A stretch of 10,673 nt of DNA, from positions 1 to 10,673 of the forward strand of contig USOF01000022.1 of the NCBI GenBank assembly GCA_900556285.1, read 5' to 3'. Below are positions 1 through 8,339 of the stretch, one piece after another; positions within the stretch are counted from its first letter, which is position 1; the number at the start of each line of letters is the position of its first letter. The translations under genes were made by a program, and so were the position numbers. The notes beneath the pieces are model-generated. The model worked only from the letters and a program-made list of their open reading frames with translations. It made no database searches and had not been told where the DNA came from. The DNA comes from an uncultured Collinsella sp. Its GTDB lineage: Bacteria > Actinomycetota > Coriobacteriia > Coriobacteriales > Coriobacteriaceae.

Positions 1-40
1 TCAGGAGTCTCGTGGGCTCGGAGATGTGTATAAGAGACAG
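1..40. other. Nextera/Tn5 sequencing adapter (contamination)
   Basis: Bases 22-40 are the 19-bp Tn5 mosaic end AGATGTGTATAAGAGACAG. Bases 7-21 are the rest of the Illumina Nextera read-2 adapter, and bases 1-6 (TCAGGA) are the end of an i7 index. The same index appears complete and reversed at the other end of the window. This is library adapter left in the assembly and not genomic DNA. Translated on the minus strand it would give artefact peptides such as LLYTSPSPRDS. Confidence 0.98.
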
Positions 41-314
41 CCACGTAGAACATGCCGCCCTCGCGCATAACGACCAACAACAGCAAGGCGTTCATCACGA
101 TCGTCTGAATACCAACGGGAAGCGATAGGCCGCGCGCCGCGCCGACCGCCTGGATAATGGTGGCAAGGCCCGTAACGCCACCGGCGGCAAGACCGTTGGG
201 AATCAAAAACAAGTCGGTCGCGATGGCGGCCAAGGCACACCCCAACATGATCTGGGGCAGGTCGTGAAAGAAGTTCATCGAAAGAATGCGCTTGATGTCC
301 AGACGATATGCCAT
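41..314 (-). CDS. YitT-family membrane protein, N-terminal fragment
   Basis: The 91 visible codons start at the ATG at 314-312, preceded by a GGGAGG ribosome site 4-5 nt upstream. A hydrophobic stretch at residues about 22-38 leads into IPNGLAAGGVTGLATI (residues 38-53), which matches the first conserved block of YitT/DUF161 integral membrane proteins (typically LxPNxxAxGGVxGxA). A second hydrophobic segment lies at about 66-83. YitT proteins are multi-pass membrane proteins of uncertain transport role, about 280-300 residues long, so about two thirds is missing. The reading frame runs into the adapter at base 40, so the break is a contig end and not a biological truncation. The gene lies downstream of prfB on the same strand. 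A strong terminator ends only about 12 nt before its start codon, so it is probably transcribed independently or by regulated read-through. Family assignment rests on motif recognition only. Confidence 0.8.
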
Positions 315-326
315 GCTGCCTCCCTC

Positions 327-355
327 AAAAAAGCGCACCCAAACGGATGCGCTTT
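327..355 (-). terminator. Rho-independent terminator between prfB and yitT
   Basis: On the minus strand an 11-bp stem (arms 345-355 and 330-340, one G-U pair) closes a GTTT loop and is followed by a run of six Ts (332-327). It lies 125 nt beyond the prfB stop and only 12 nt before the yitT start, so it could also act as an attenuator for yitT. A TAGAAT that could serve as a -10 for yitT lies at 375-380, without a convincing -35. A second, weaker palindrome (CCCTGCGCAGGG, 404-415) with a T run behind it on the minus strand sits nearer to prfB. Nothing else is evident in 356-479. Confidence 0.85.
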
Positions 356-479
356 GAACTTCTTCTTGTATTCGATTCTACCGATTCGCCGGACAAAAAC
401 CACCCCTGCGCAGGGTTTATTCTGGATACAAACCCGTCCAACCGTTGGGCTTGGCATCGGCTTGAAGCCACCCGATGTT

Positions 480-1627
480 TTAGACCTCCGAGCCTTCTGC
501 ATCGGCGTTGCCGGTAGCCCAGCGATGGTAGCCAATAACAAACGGGTCCAGGTCGCCATCGTCAAGGACGGCCTCGACATTGCTGGTCTCCACGCCCGTG
601 CGTAAGTCCTTGACCATCTGGTACGGGTAGAGCACGTAGCTGCGAATCTGGTTGCCAAAACCAATCGTGGTCTTGGGTCCGCGGATCTCATCGAGCGCCT
701 CGGCGCGCTTCTCGAGCTCAATCTCGTACAGGCGAGCCTTGAGGATCTGCATGCACGCGGCCTTGTTCTGAATCTGGCTGCGCTCGTTTTGGCAGGTGAC
801 CACAATGCCGCTGGGAAAATGCGTCACGCGCACGGCGGAGTCAGTGGTGTTGACGCCCTGACCGCCCGGGCCGCTCGCGTGGTACACGTCCACGCGGATG
901 TCGTCGGGACTGATCTCGATGTCGATATCATCGGGTAGCACGGGGATGACCTCGACGCCGGCAAACGTGGTCTGGCGGCGCTTCTTGTCGTCGGTGGGGC
1001 TGATGCGCACCAAGCGGTGGACGCCGGCCTCGGCGCGCAGCATGCCAAATGCGTCCTTGCCCTCGACGGTAAAGGTCGCGCGGTCGATGCCGATGACCTC
1101 GGCTGCGGGACAGTCGTTGATGGTGACCTTCCAGCCGCGACGCTGGCAGTACTTCATGTACATCTTAAAGAGCATGAAGGTCCAGTCCTGGGCCTCCAGA
1201 CCACCCTGTCCGGGCTTGATAGTCACAATGGCATCGCCGTGATCGAACTCACCGGTAAACCAGCTCGAAAGCTCAAGCTCATCGATGGCACGGGCCAGGC
1301 GCTCAGCCGTGGCTGTAGCCTCCTCGCGAAGGGCGACGGCGTCGGGGTCATCCCCCATCTCCTCGGCAAGCTCCAGCGCGGCGCGGGCATCGGAAAGCTC
1401 GCCACGCGCGGTGTCCACGGCAGCGATATCTTCCTTGGTACGCGCGATCTCCTCCATGGTGGCACGGGCGGCGTCGGCGTCATCCCAAAAGCCAGGGGCA
1501 ACACTTTTGGCCTCGAGCTCGGTCACGCGCGTGCGCTTTTCGTCCAAATGGAGATACGACTCGACCTCGCCGAGCCGGTCCGCGAACGCGTCCAGCTCGG
1601 CGGGCGTTACCTCTAAAGCCTCAGCCA

Positions 1628-1628
<1 letters not shown>
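480..1628 (-). CDS. prfB: Peptide chain release factor 2 (RF2)
   Basis: This cytoplasmic class-I release factor recognises UGA/UAA in the ribosomal A site and triggers peptidyl-tRNA hydrolysis. It has 382 residues, the usual RF2 size. The N-terminal helical domain is about 1-125. The catalytic GGQ is at 255-257 in GPGGQGVNTTDSAVR. The C-terminal block QIRSYVLYPYQMVKDLRTG (327-345) is typical of RF2 and not RF1. The stop-recognition tripeptide, normally SPF, reads SPT here (residues 210-212). The programmed +1 frameshift found in many prfB genes is absent: the region after residue 24 (SYLHLDEK) is read through without an internal UGA. The ATG overlaps the secA stop as TAATG, with AGGA about 8 nt upstream, so the two genes are co-transcribed and probably translationally coupled. 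secA-prfB adjacency is also seen in Firmicutes. Confidence 0.97.
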
Positions 1629-4435
<2,807 letters not shown>

Positions 4436-4496
4436 GTGGTTTTCCTTTTTGGCCATCGCCCACGCCGTGCAGCTGCGGGCGAGTTAAACACAGATG

Positions 4497-4502
4497 ATTG
4501 TA
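4497..4502 (-). promoter_or_regulatory. Possible secA -10 element
   Basis: TACAAT on the minus strand lies about 62 nt upstream of the preferred secA start and downstream of the rpmE terminator. I find no good -35 hexamer at 16-18 nt, so this is only a candidate. The rpmE terminator makes a separate secA promoter likely somewhere in 4440-4700. Confidence 0.3.
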
Positions 4503-4564
4503 CTTTAGCCAAACAAGGCGCGGCCTATACGGTCGAGCTCGACCGCCACGTAATAACTACGACC

Positions 4565-4601
4565 AACCTGCCACAATGGGACAGGTTAATTTTGGCAGGT
4601 T
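4565..4601. repeat. Palindrome upstream of secA (9-bp arms)
   Basis: AACCTGCCA at 4565-4573 is the exact reverse complement of TGGCAGGTT at 4593-4601, with 19 nt between. It lies 130-166 nt upstream of the secA start. Its minus-strand sequence (AACCTGTCCCATTG, then GGCAGGTTGG) resembles the inner part of the neighbouring larger palindrome, suggesting diverged copies of one element. Confidence 0.65.
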
Positions 4602-4630
4602 TATCTGGGAAAACGCCGTCACTCTGCCAT

Positions 4631-4697
4631 TTGGTGCAAACCAACCCGTCCCCTTCGCACCAATCTGGTGCAATGGGAACGGGTTAGCCTGCACCAA
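4631..4697. repeat. 67-nt nested palindrome in the rpmE-secA gap
   Basis: Three nested pairs can be read: TTGGTGCA (4631-4638) with TGCACCAA (4690-4697); AACCCGT with ACGGGTT just inside, separated by 4-nt internal loops (AACC/AGCC); and GCACCA with TGGTGC around a 3-nt loop at the centre, with CCC/GGG between. The TGGTGC/GCACCA hexamer therefore occurs four times. There is no coding potential and no T tract. It could be a dispersed intergenic REP-like element or an RNA structure in the secA leader. Confidence 0.7.
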
Positions 4698-4742
4698 TAA
4701 AAAGAAAAGGGCCGCGCACCCAAACGGATGCACGGCCCTTTT
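4695..4742 (-). terminator. Rho-independent terminator of rpmE
   Basis: On the minus strand a 17-bp stem with two G-U pairs (arms 4726-4742 and 4705-4721) closes a GTTT loop and is followed by CTTTTTATT. It begins 33 nt after the rpmE stop. Its central 18 nt (4714-4731) are identical to the core of the prfB/yitT terminator at 333-350. Confidence 0.93.
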
Positions 4743-4775
4743 GCCATGAATGCGAGCGATTCCTCGGCGAGCTAT

Positions 4776-5201
4776 TTACTCAGCAGCCTCGGTGGTCTCG
4801 GCCTCGGCAGCGGCCTCCTCGACGGGAGCCTCTGCGGGAGCCTCGGCGGCCTGCTTGGCAGCCTCCTCGGCAAACTTAGCAGCACGCTTGGCCTTCTCGG
4901 CAGCCTTAGCCTCAGCGGCGGCCTTGCGAGCGGCCTCGGCCTCAGCAGCCTTGGCAGCCTTGGCAGCCTTGGCCTCCTCAGCCTTCTTGAGCTGGGCGGC
5001 AGCGGCGCCACCGAACTTGTCGGCGAAGCGCTGGACGCGTCCACCGGTGTCGACGAACTTCTGCTGGCCGGTGTAGAACGGGTGGCACTCGTTGCAAAGC
5101 TCGACCTTCATCTCAGACACGGTAGCGTGCGTCTTGAAGGTGTTGCCGCAGGAGCACGTCACCGTGCACTCGACATACTGGGGATGGATACCCTGCTTCA
5201 T
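4776..5201 (-). CDS. rpmE: 50S ribosomal protein bL31, zinc form, with Ala-rich tail
   Basis: bL31 is a large-subunit ribosomal protein that helps bridge the 50S and 30S subunits. Residues 1-64 are a canonical zinc-type bL31: MKQGIHPQY start, zinc ligands C16, C18, C36 and C39, then [20 protein letters not shown]. The family usually stops at about 66-75 residues, but this protein runs to 141. Residues 65-141 consist almost only of Ala, Glu and Lys, with some Thr/Pro near the end: first lysine-rich helix-like [11 protein letters not shown] repeats, then an acidic end. Three tandem copies of the 9-nt unit GCAGCCTTG (4945-4971, plus-strand reading) encode part of it. AAGGAG sits 7 nt before the ATG. 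The gene is monocistronic between its own promoter region and terminator. The tail has no function I can name; translation-related genes of other Coriobacteriia would show whether it is lineage-wide. Confidence 0.96.
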   Translation of the reverse strand: MKQGIHPQYVECTVTCSCGNTFKTHATVSEMKVELCNECHPFYTGQQKFVDTGGRVQRFADKFGGAAAAQLKKAEEAKAAKAAKAAEAEAARKAAAEAKAAEKAKRAAKFAEEAAKQAAEAPAEAPVEEAAAEAETTEAAE

Positions 5202-5223
5202 GGTAGGACTCCTTATTGGTCAG

Positions 5224-5272
5224 GCGCTGGTTACCGATCAGCGCATAAGGCGTCTTGGTTTCCGACCAAGAC
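5224..5272 (-). promoter_or_regulatory. Structured rpmE 5' leader (two hairpins)
   Basis: On the minus strand GTCTTGGT-CGGAA-ACCAAGAC forms a perfect 8-bp hairpin (5272-5252), followed by GCGCTG-N9-CAGCGC (5244-5224). GACCAA lies just 3' of it, 2 nt before AAGGAG. This GACCAA can pair with TTGGTC in the 5' arm of the first hairpin, which would occlude the ribosome site. Leader RNAs of bL31 genes have been described in several bacterial groups including Actinobacteria; whether this belongs to one needs a covariance-model search. Confidence 0.55.
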
Positions 5273-5285
5273 AACAAACTTGGCT

Positions 5286-5314
5286 ATGGTACCACGGCGT
5301 CGCGCGTCCCACAA
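5286..5314 (-). promoter_or_regulatory. Candidate rpmE promoter
   Basis: On the minus strand TTGTGG (5314-5309) and TACCAT (5291-5286) are 17 nt apart, matching the housekeeping consensus at 3 and 4 of 6 positions. Transcription would begin near 5279, giving a leader of about 78 nt that contains both hairpins. The match is modest. Confidence 0.35.
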
Positions 5315-5437
5315 AAGGTTCACGGTCTTTGTGCAGGGCGGCGTGGCCAACCGCAGCGAGCACGCACCCCGACGAGCCTTCACCCATGTTGCAGACGTGT
5401 AACGCCGCAGTAAGCACACCCCTTTTGGCGCCAGACA

Positions 5438-5460
5438 GGTACAATGATGAACACTGTACC
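5438..5460 (+). promoter_or_regulatory. Possible -10 with overlapping inverted repeat upstream of ACT gene
   Basis: GGTACA and TGTACC are exact reverse complements separated by 11 nt, and TACAAT (5440-5445), a good -10 hexamer, overlaps the left half. The start codon at 5508 is 62 nt downstream. No good -35 is present, which would suit an activated or otherwise regulated promoter. The rest of 5315-5437 shows no feature I can support. Confidence 0.35.
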
Positions 5461-5507
5461 GTAGCGGAGCGCCCCGCGCGCGCCGCAATCACGCGAAAGG
5501 GTTTCCC

Positions 5508-5795
5508 ATGGCCGAGATCTCGTCCTCCCGTATCGTCATCACCGTCCTTGGCAAGAACCGCCCCGGCATCGTCGCCGGCGTCACCCGTGTCCTGGGCGAG
5601 GCCAACGTCGACATCCGCGACATCACGCAGTCCATTATCGAGGACATCTTCACCATGACCATGCTGGCCGACACCGCCGAGTCCAAGCTCGACTTCGCCG
5701 AGCTGCAGAAGGCCCTGGCCGAGGCCGGCGAGCTTTCGGGCGTCAACGTGTCCATCCAGCGCGAGGACGTCTTTAACTTTATGTACCGCCTGTAG
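5508..5795 (+). CDS. ACT-domain protein, UPF0237 type
   Basis: The protein has 95 residues and is a single ACT fold throughout. VITVLGKNRPGIVAGVTRVL (residues 10-29) carries the conserved glycine of the first ACT loop, NVDIRDITQSI follows, and the C-terminal end (IQREDVFNFMYRL) matches the ending typical of UPF0237 proteins. ACT domains bind small ligands, often amino acids, and regulate partner enzymes; the ligand here is unknown. In many bacteria UPF0237 is followed by a UPF0210 (DUF711) gene, but here the next gene is citrate synthase, 77 nt downstream. AAAGGG lies 7 nt before the ATG. GcvR-like regulators share the fold but usually have two ACT domains, so UPF0237 fits better. Confidence 0.9.
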   Translation: MAEISSSRIVITVLGKNRPGIVAGVTRVLGEANVDIRDITQSIIEDIFTMTMLADTAESKLDFAELQKALAEAGELSGVNVSIQREDVFNFMYRL

Positions 5796-5809
5796 CGAGC
5801 AAGCCGCTC

Positions 5810-5848
5810 GGGGCCGCTTGACGTCATATCGTCCAAGCGCGCAGCCCC
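5810..5848 (+). other. Stem-loop between ACT gene and citrate synthase
   Basis: GGGGC (5810-5814) pairs with GCCCC (5844-5848), GCTTGACG (5816-5823) pairs with CGTcCAAGC (one bulge), and the loop is TCATAT. A short overlapping hairpin CGAGC-AAGCC-GCTCG lies at 5796-5810. No T run follows, so it is not a typical terminator. It could protect or segment an ACT-citrate synthase transcript. Confidence 0.5.
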
Positions 5849-5872
5849 AAAGCGGACCGGAGAGGAGCGCGC

Positions 5873-7291
5873 ATGGCCTACGACGCCAAGAAAATCTACT
5901 ACCGCTTCGACGATCACCTGAGCCGCCTGGTTCTGGATTACGAGGCGAGCCGTCAGATTTCGCCCGAAAGCGAAAACCTCTACCACGGCCTGCCGACCGC
6001 CCCGTACGACGAGGGCCTGTTCGTAGAGCACAACGTCAAACGCGGCCTGCGCAATGCCGATGGCTCGGGCGTGGTCGCGGGCCTTACCCGCATCTCGGAC
6101 GTGCACGGCTACAACAAGGTCGACGGCAAAGTCGTGCCCGATCAGGGCAAACTCACGCTTCGTGGCTACAGCATCGAGGACCTGGTCAACAACGCCCAGG
6201 CCGAGAATCGCTATGGCTACGAAGAGGTCGCCTACCTGCTCATCACGGGCTCGCTGCCCAACAAGGAAGAGCTCGACGGCTTTTGCGAGCGCCTGGGCGC
6301 CTTTAGACATCTGAGCGACGAGTACGTTAAAGAGTTCCCTATGACCACGGTGTCGTCGAGCATCATGAACGTGCTCCAGCGCGCCGTGCTGCTGCTCTAC
6401 GCCTTCGATGCCGAACCAGACGTGATCACGCCCGAGCACGAAATCGACGTCGCCATTTCCATGCTCGCACGTCTCCCGCGCATTGCCGCCTTCGCACACA
6501 TGGCCTCGGTCGCCAAGCTTCGCGGCTCCGAGGTTCACGTGCCGCACCCCACGCCCGGCCTCTCCACCGCCGAGACCATCCTACAGGTCCTGCGCGGCGG
6601 CATGGCGTTCACCCGCGATGAGGCGATGCTGCTCGACGTTATGCTCATGCTGCATGCGGAGCACGGCGGCGGCAACAACTCCACCTTCGCTTGCCGCGTG
6701 CTGTCGTCTTCGGCCACCGATCCGTATTCCGCCTACGCCGCGGCTATCGGCTCGCTCAAGGGCCCGCGCCACGGCGGTGCCAACGCCAAGGTCGTGTCTA
6801 TGCACGAGGACATCCGTGCGCATGTCTCCAATTGGGAGGACGAGGACGAGGTCGCAGCCTACCTGGGCAAGATCCTCGACAAGCAGGCTTTCGACGGCAC
6901 CGGCCTCATCTACGGTATGGGCCACGCCGTCTACACGCTGAGCGACCCGCGCGCCGAGGTGTGCCGCCGTTACGCGCGCACGCTTGCCGCCAAGAAGGAC
7001 TTGGGCGAGGAGTTCGCGCTCATCGAGCGCATCGAGCGCCTGGCCCCGCAAGTGATGCGCGATCACGGCATGACCAAGCCCATCTGCGCCAACATCGACC
7101 TGTACACGGGCTTTATCTACAAGATGCTCGGCGTGCCCGAGACGCTTTTTACGCCGCTTTTCGCCGTCGCCCGCATGGCCGGCTGGTCGGCGCACCGCAT
7201 GGAAGAGCTCTTCTGCGCGCACCGTATCATCCGCCCGGCATACCGTCCGGTGATCGAGCCGCTGGAATACAAGCCGCTCGCCGACCGCTAG
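5873..7291 (+). CDS. gltA: Citrate synthase (citrate/2-methylcitrate synthase family)
   Basis: This cytoplasmic enzyme condenses oxaloacetate with acetyl-CoA to citrate; some family members use propionyl-CoA. It has 472 residues, slightly long for the bacterial family because of an N-terminal extension before VVAGLTRIS (about 67-75). The catalytic set is visible: H264 in LHAEHGGGNNSTF, H351 in GMGHAVYTLSDPRA and D409 in NIDLYTGFIYKMLG. R360 (DPR) and R434 (ARMAGWSAH) are the expected oxaloacetate contacts, and GPRHGGAN (298-305) is also conserved. GAGAGGAG lies about 6 nt before the ATG. It may share a transcript with the ACT gene and is closed by a strong terminator. In a fermentative gut actinobacterium it would feed 2-oxoglutarate/glutamate synthesis and not a full cycle (inference). 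Citrate versus methylcitrate specificity cannot be told from sequence alone. Confidence 0.95.
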   Translation: MAYDAKKIYYRFDDHLSRLVLDYEASRQISPESENLYHGLPTAPYDEGLFVEHNVKRGLRNADGSGVVAGLTRISDVHGYNKVDGKVVPDQGKLTLRGYSIEDLVNNAQAENRYGYEEVAYLLITGSLPNKEELDGFCERLGAFRHLSDEYVKEFPMTTVSSSIMNVLQRAVLLLYAFDAEPDVITPEHEIDVAISMLARLPRIAAFAHMASVAKLRGSEVHVPHPTPGLSTAETILQVLRGGMAFTRDEAMLLDVMLMLHAEHGGGNNSTFACRVLSSSATDPYSAYAAAIGSLKGPRHGGANAKVVSMHEDIRAHVSNWEDEDEVAAYLGKILDKQAFDGTGLIYGMGHAVYTLSDPRAEVCRRYARTLAAKKDLGEEFALIERIERLAPQVMRDHGMTKPICANIDLYTGFIYKMLGVPETLFTPLFAVARMAGWSAHRMEELFCAHRIIRPAYRPVIEPLEYKPLADR

Positions 7292-7314
7292 GGCGCGGAC
7301 CGTTATAGAACCCG

Positions 7315-7353
7315 AGCGTGGCCAGGGCATCACCGCCCTCGGCCACGCTTTTT
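7315..7353 (+). terminator. Rho-independent terminator of citrate synthase
   Basis: AGCGTGGCC and AGGGC pair with GCCCT and GGCCACGCT (14 bp, one bulged C) around the loop ATCACC, followed by five Ts at 7349-7353. It starts 23 nt after the citrate synthase stop and ends 25 nt before the next start codon, so the following HAD gene needs read-through or a promoter overlapping the terminator. Confidence 0.93.
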
Positions 7354-7378
7354 ATGCCAGCAGAAAGGGCTGCATCAA

Positions 7379-8221
7379 ATGATTGTGTTTTCCGATATGG
7401 ATGGAACGCTGTTGACGAGTGATAAGCAGATGAGCGATGCCACCTGGGCGATGCTCGACGAGCTCGCACGTCGTGGCATCGAGTTTGTTCCCTGCACGGG
7501 ACGTCCACTGTCGGGCATCTTTGAGCCCATTCTCGCCCATCCCGCCGTGCACTACGCGGTCTGTGCCAACGGCGCCAGCGTCTGGCAGCTCGACGAGGAT
7601 ACGCCCACCGACGCCTCGCGCGCCACGTGCATCTTGAGCCGTCCGCTCGACCGTGGCATTGCCCACCGCATCCATCGCATTGCCGCCGGCCACGATGTGA
7701 CCTTCGATATCTTCGCGGATGGGCAGTGCTTCCTCCCCCGCTCGCTATACGGGCGTCTGGATGAGTTCTGTGGCGGCGACCCCCACATCGCGGCTTCGCT
7801 CAAGCGCACACGAACACCGATCGACATGGATATCGACAGCAAGATCGACGAGGTCGAGACGCTCGAACGCATCGCCATGTACTGGCACGACCCGGCCGAT
7901 CGCGACGCCATCGCAGCAGAGCTCGACACGCTCGGAGGCATTGAGGTCACGCGTTCGTACGCCATGAATATCGAGGTCATGGGTGAGGGCGCCACCAAGG
8001 GGACGGCCCTCACGTGGTTATGCGAGCACCTGGGCGAGCGTCTCGCCGACGCCTGGGCGTTCGGCGACAACATCAACGACATCCCCATGCTACAGGCAGC
8101 GGGCCACGGCATGGCCATGATCAACGCCGAGTCCGAAGACCGCGAGGCCGCCGACGCCATCACCGAATACGACAACGACCATGACGGCGTCGCCCGCACC
8201 ATCATGGCCGCCCTCGCTTAG
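7379..8221 (+). CDS. Cof-type HAD-superfamily hydrolase
   Basis: The protein has 280 residues and the full set of HAD phosphatase motifs: motif I DMDGT with nucleophile D6 and acid D8, motif II threonine in CTGR (39-42), motif III K207, and motif IV GDNIND with D230 and D234 holding Mg2+. The large insert between motifs II and III is a C2-type cap, as in Cof/YbiV/YidA-type sugar-phosphate and flavin-phosphate phosphatases. The substrate is unknown. AAAGGG lies about 10 nt before the ATG. It converges with a second, distant Cof-type HAD gene downstream. Its TAG stop lies inside a TAGTCGTTGGG unit that is repeated, with one change, directly after it in the flanking repeat element. Confidence 0.93.
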   Translation: MIVFSDMDGTLLTSDKQMSDATWAMLDELARRGIEFVPCTGRPLSGIFEPILAHPAVHYAVCANGASVWQLDEDTPTDASRATCILSRPLDRGIAHRIHRIAAGHDVTFDIFADGQCFLPRSLYGRLDEFCGGDPHIAASLKRTRTPIDMDIDSKIDEVETLERIAMYWHDPADRDAIAAELDTLGGIEVTRSYAMNIEVMGEGATKGTALTWLCEHLGERLADAWAFGDNINDIPMLQAAGHGMAMINAESEDREAADAITEYDNDHDGVARTIMAALA

Positions 8222-8229
8222 TCGTTGGG

Positions 8230-8276
8230 TAGTCATTGGGGACGTTCTTAAACGACTAGTCGTTGGGGACACTCTT
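8230..8276. repeat. Inverted repeat copy 1 (47 nt)
   Basis: This stretch is the reverse complement of 9297-9343 with 45 of 47 bases identical. It contains the palindrome AACGACTAGTCGTT (8252-8265) flanked by TGGGGAC motifs. It begins 8 nt after the stop of the upstream HAD gene. Confidence 0.9.
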
Positions 8277-8330
8277 CGCAAAAAGCTGCAAGGATTGTCC
8301 CCCACTGTCGGCGGAAAAGGAACGTCCCCA
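8237..8330. other. Multi-arm palindromic element between convergent HAD genes
   Basis: An 11-bp outer stem (TGGGGACGTTC at 8237-8247 with GAACGTCCCCA at 8320-8330) encloses two inner palindromes: the self-complementary AACGACTAGTCGTT (8252-8265), and GGGGACA (8265-8271) with TGTCCCC (8296-8302). The element fills the 118-nt gap between two genes that point at each other, so it may serve as their shared 3' boundary. No T-tract terminator is visible. Confidence 0.6.
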
Positions 8331-8339
8331 TCTGCCGGA

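Noticed and set aside
1..240. A minus-strand 79-codon frame at the left end
   Set aside because: It is out of frame with the YitT protein that shows real family motifs and begins in adapter-derived sequence.
1541..1570. Programmed +1 frameshift site in prfB
   Set aside because: The expected position after SYL reads CTC CAT TTG GAC with no in-frame UGA and no CTTTGA, so RF2 here is made from one frame.
4436..4456. Upstream ATG of secA giving seven extra residues (MAKKENH)
   Set aside because: It has no good ribosome site, and these codons contain the AAGGA that serves the next ATG at 4435.
4945..4971. Tandem 9-nt units considered as a CRISPR-like or minisatellite array
   Set aside because: They are three in-frame coding repeats inside the bL31 tail, with no spacers.
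6923..6955. GMGHAVY in citrate synthase seen as loss of the Arg in the common GFGHRVY
   Set aside because: Ala at this place also occurs in animal citrate synthase (GYGHAVL), and the catalytic His, Asp and the DPR arginine are all present.
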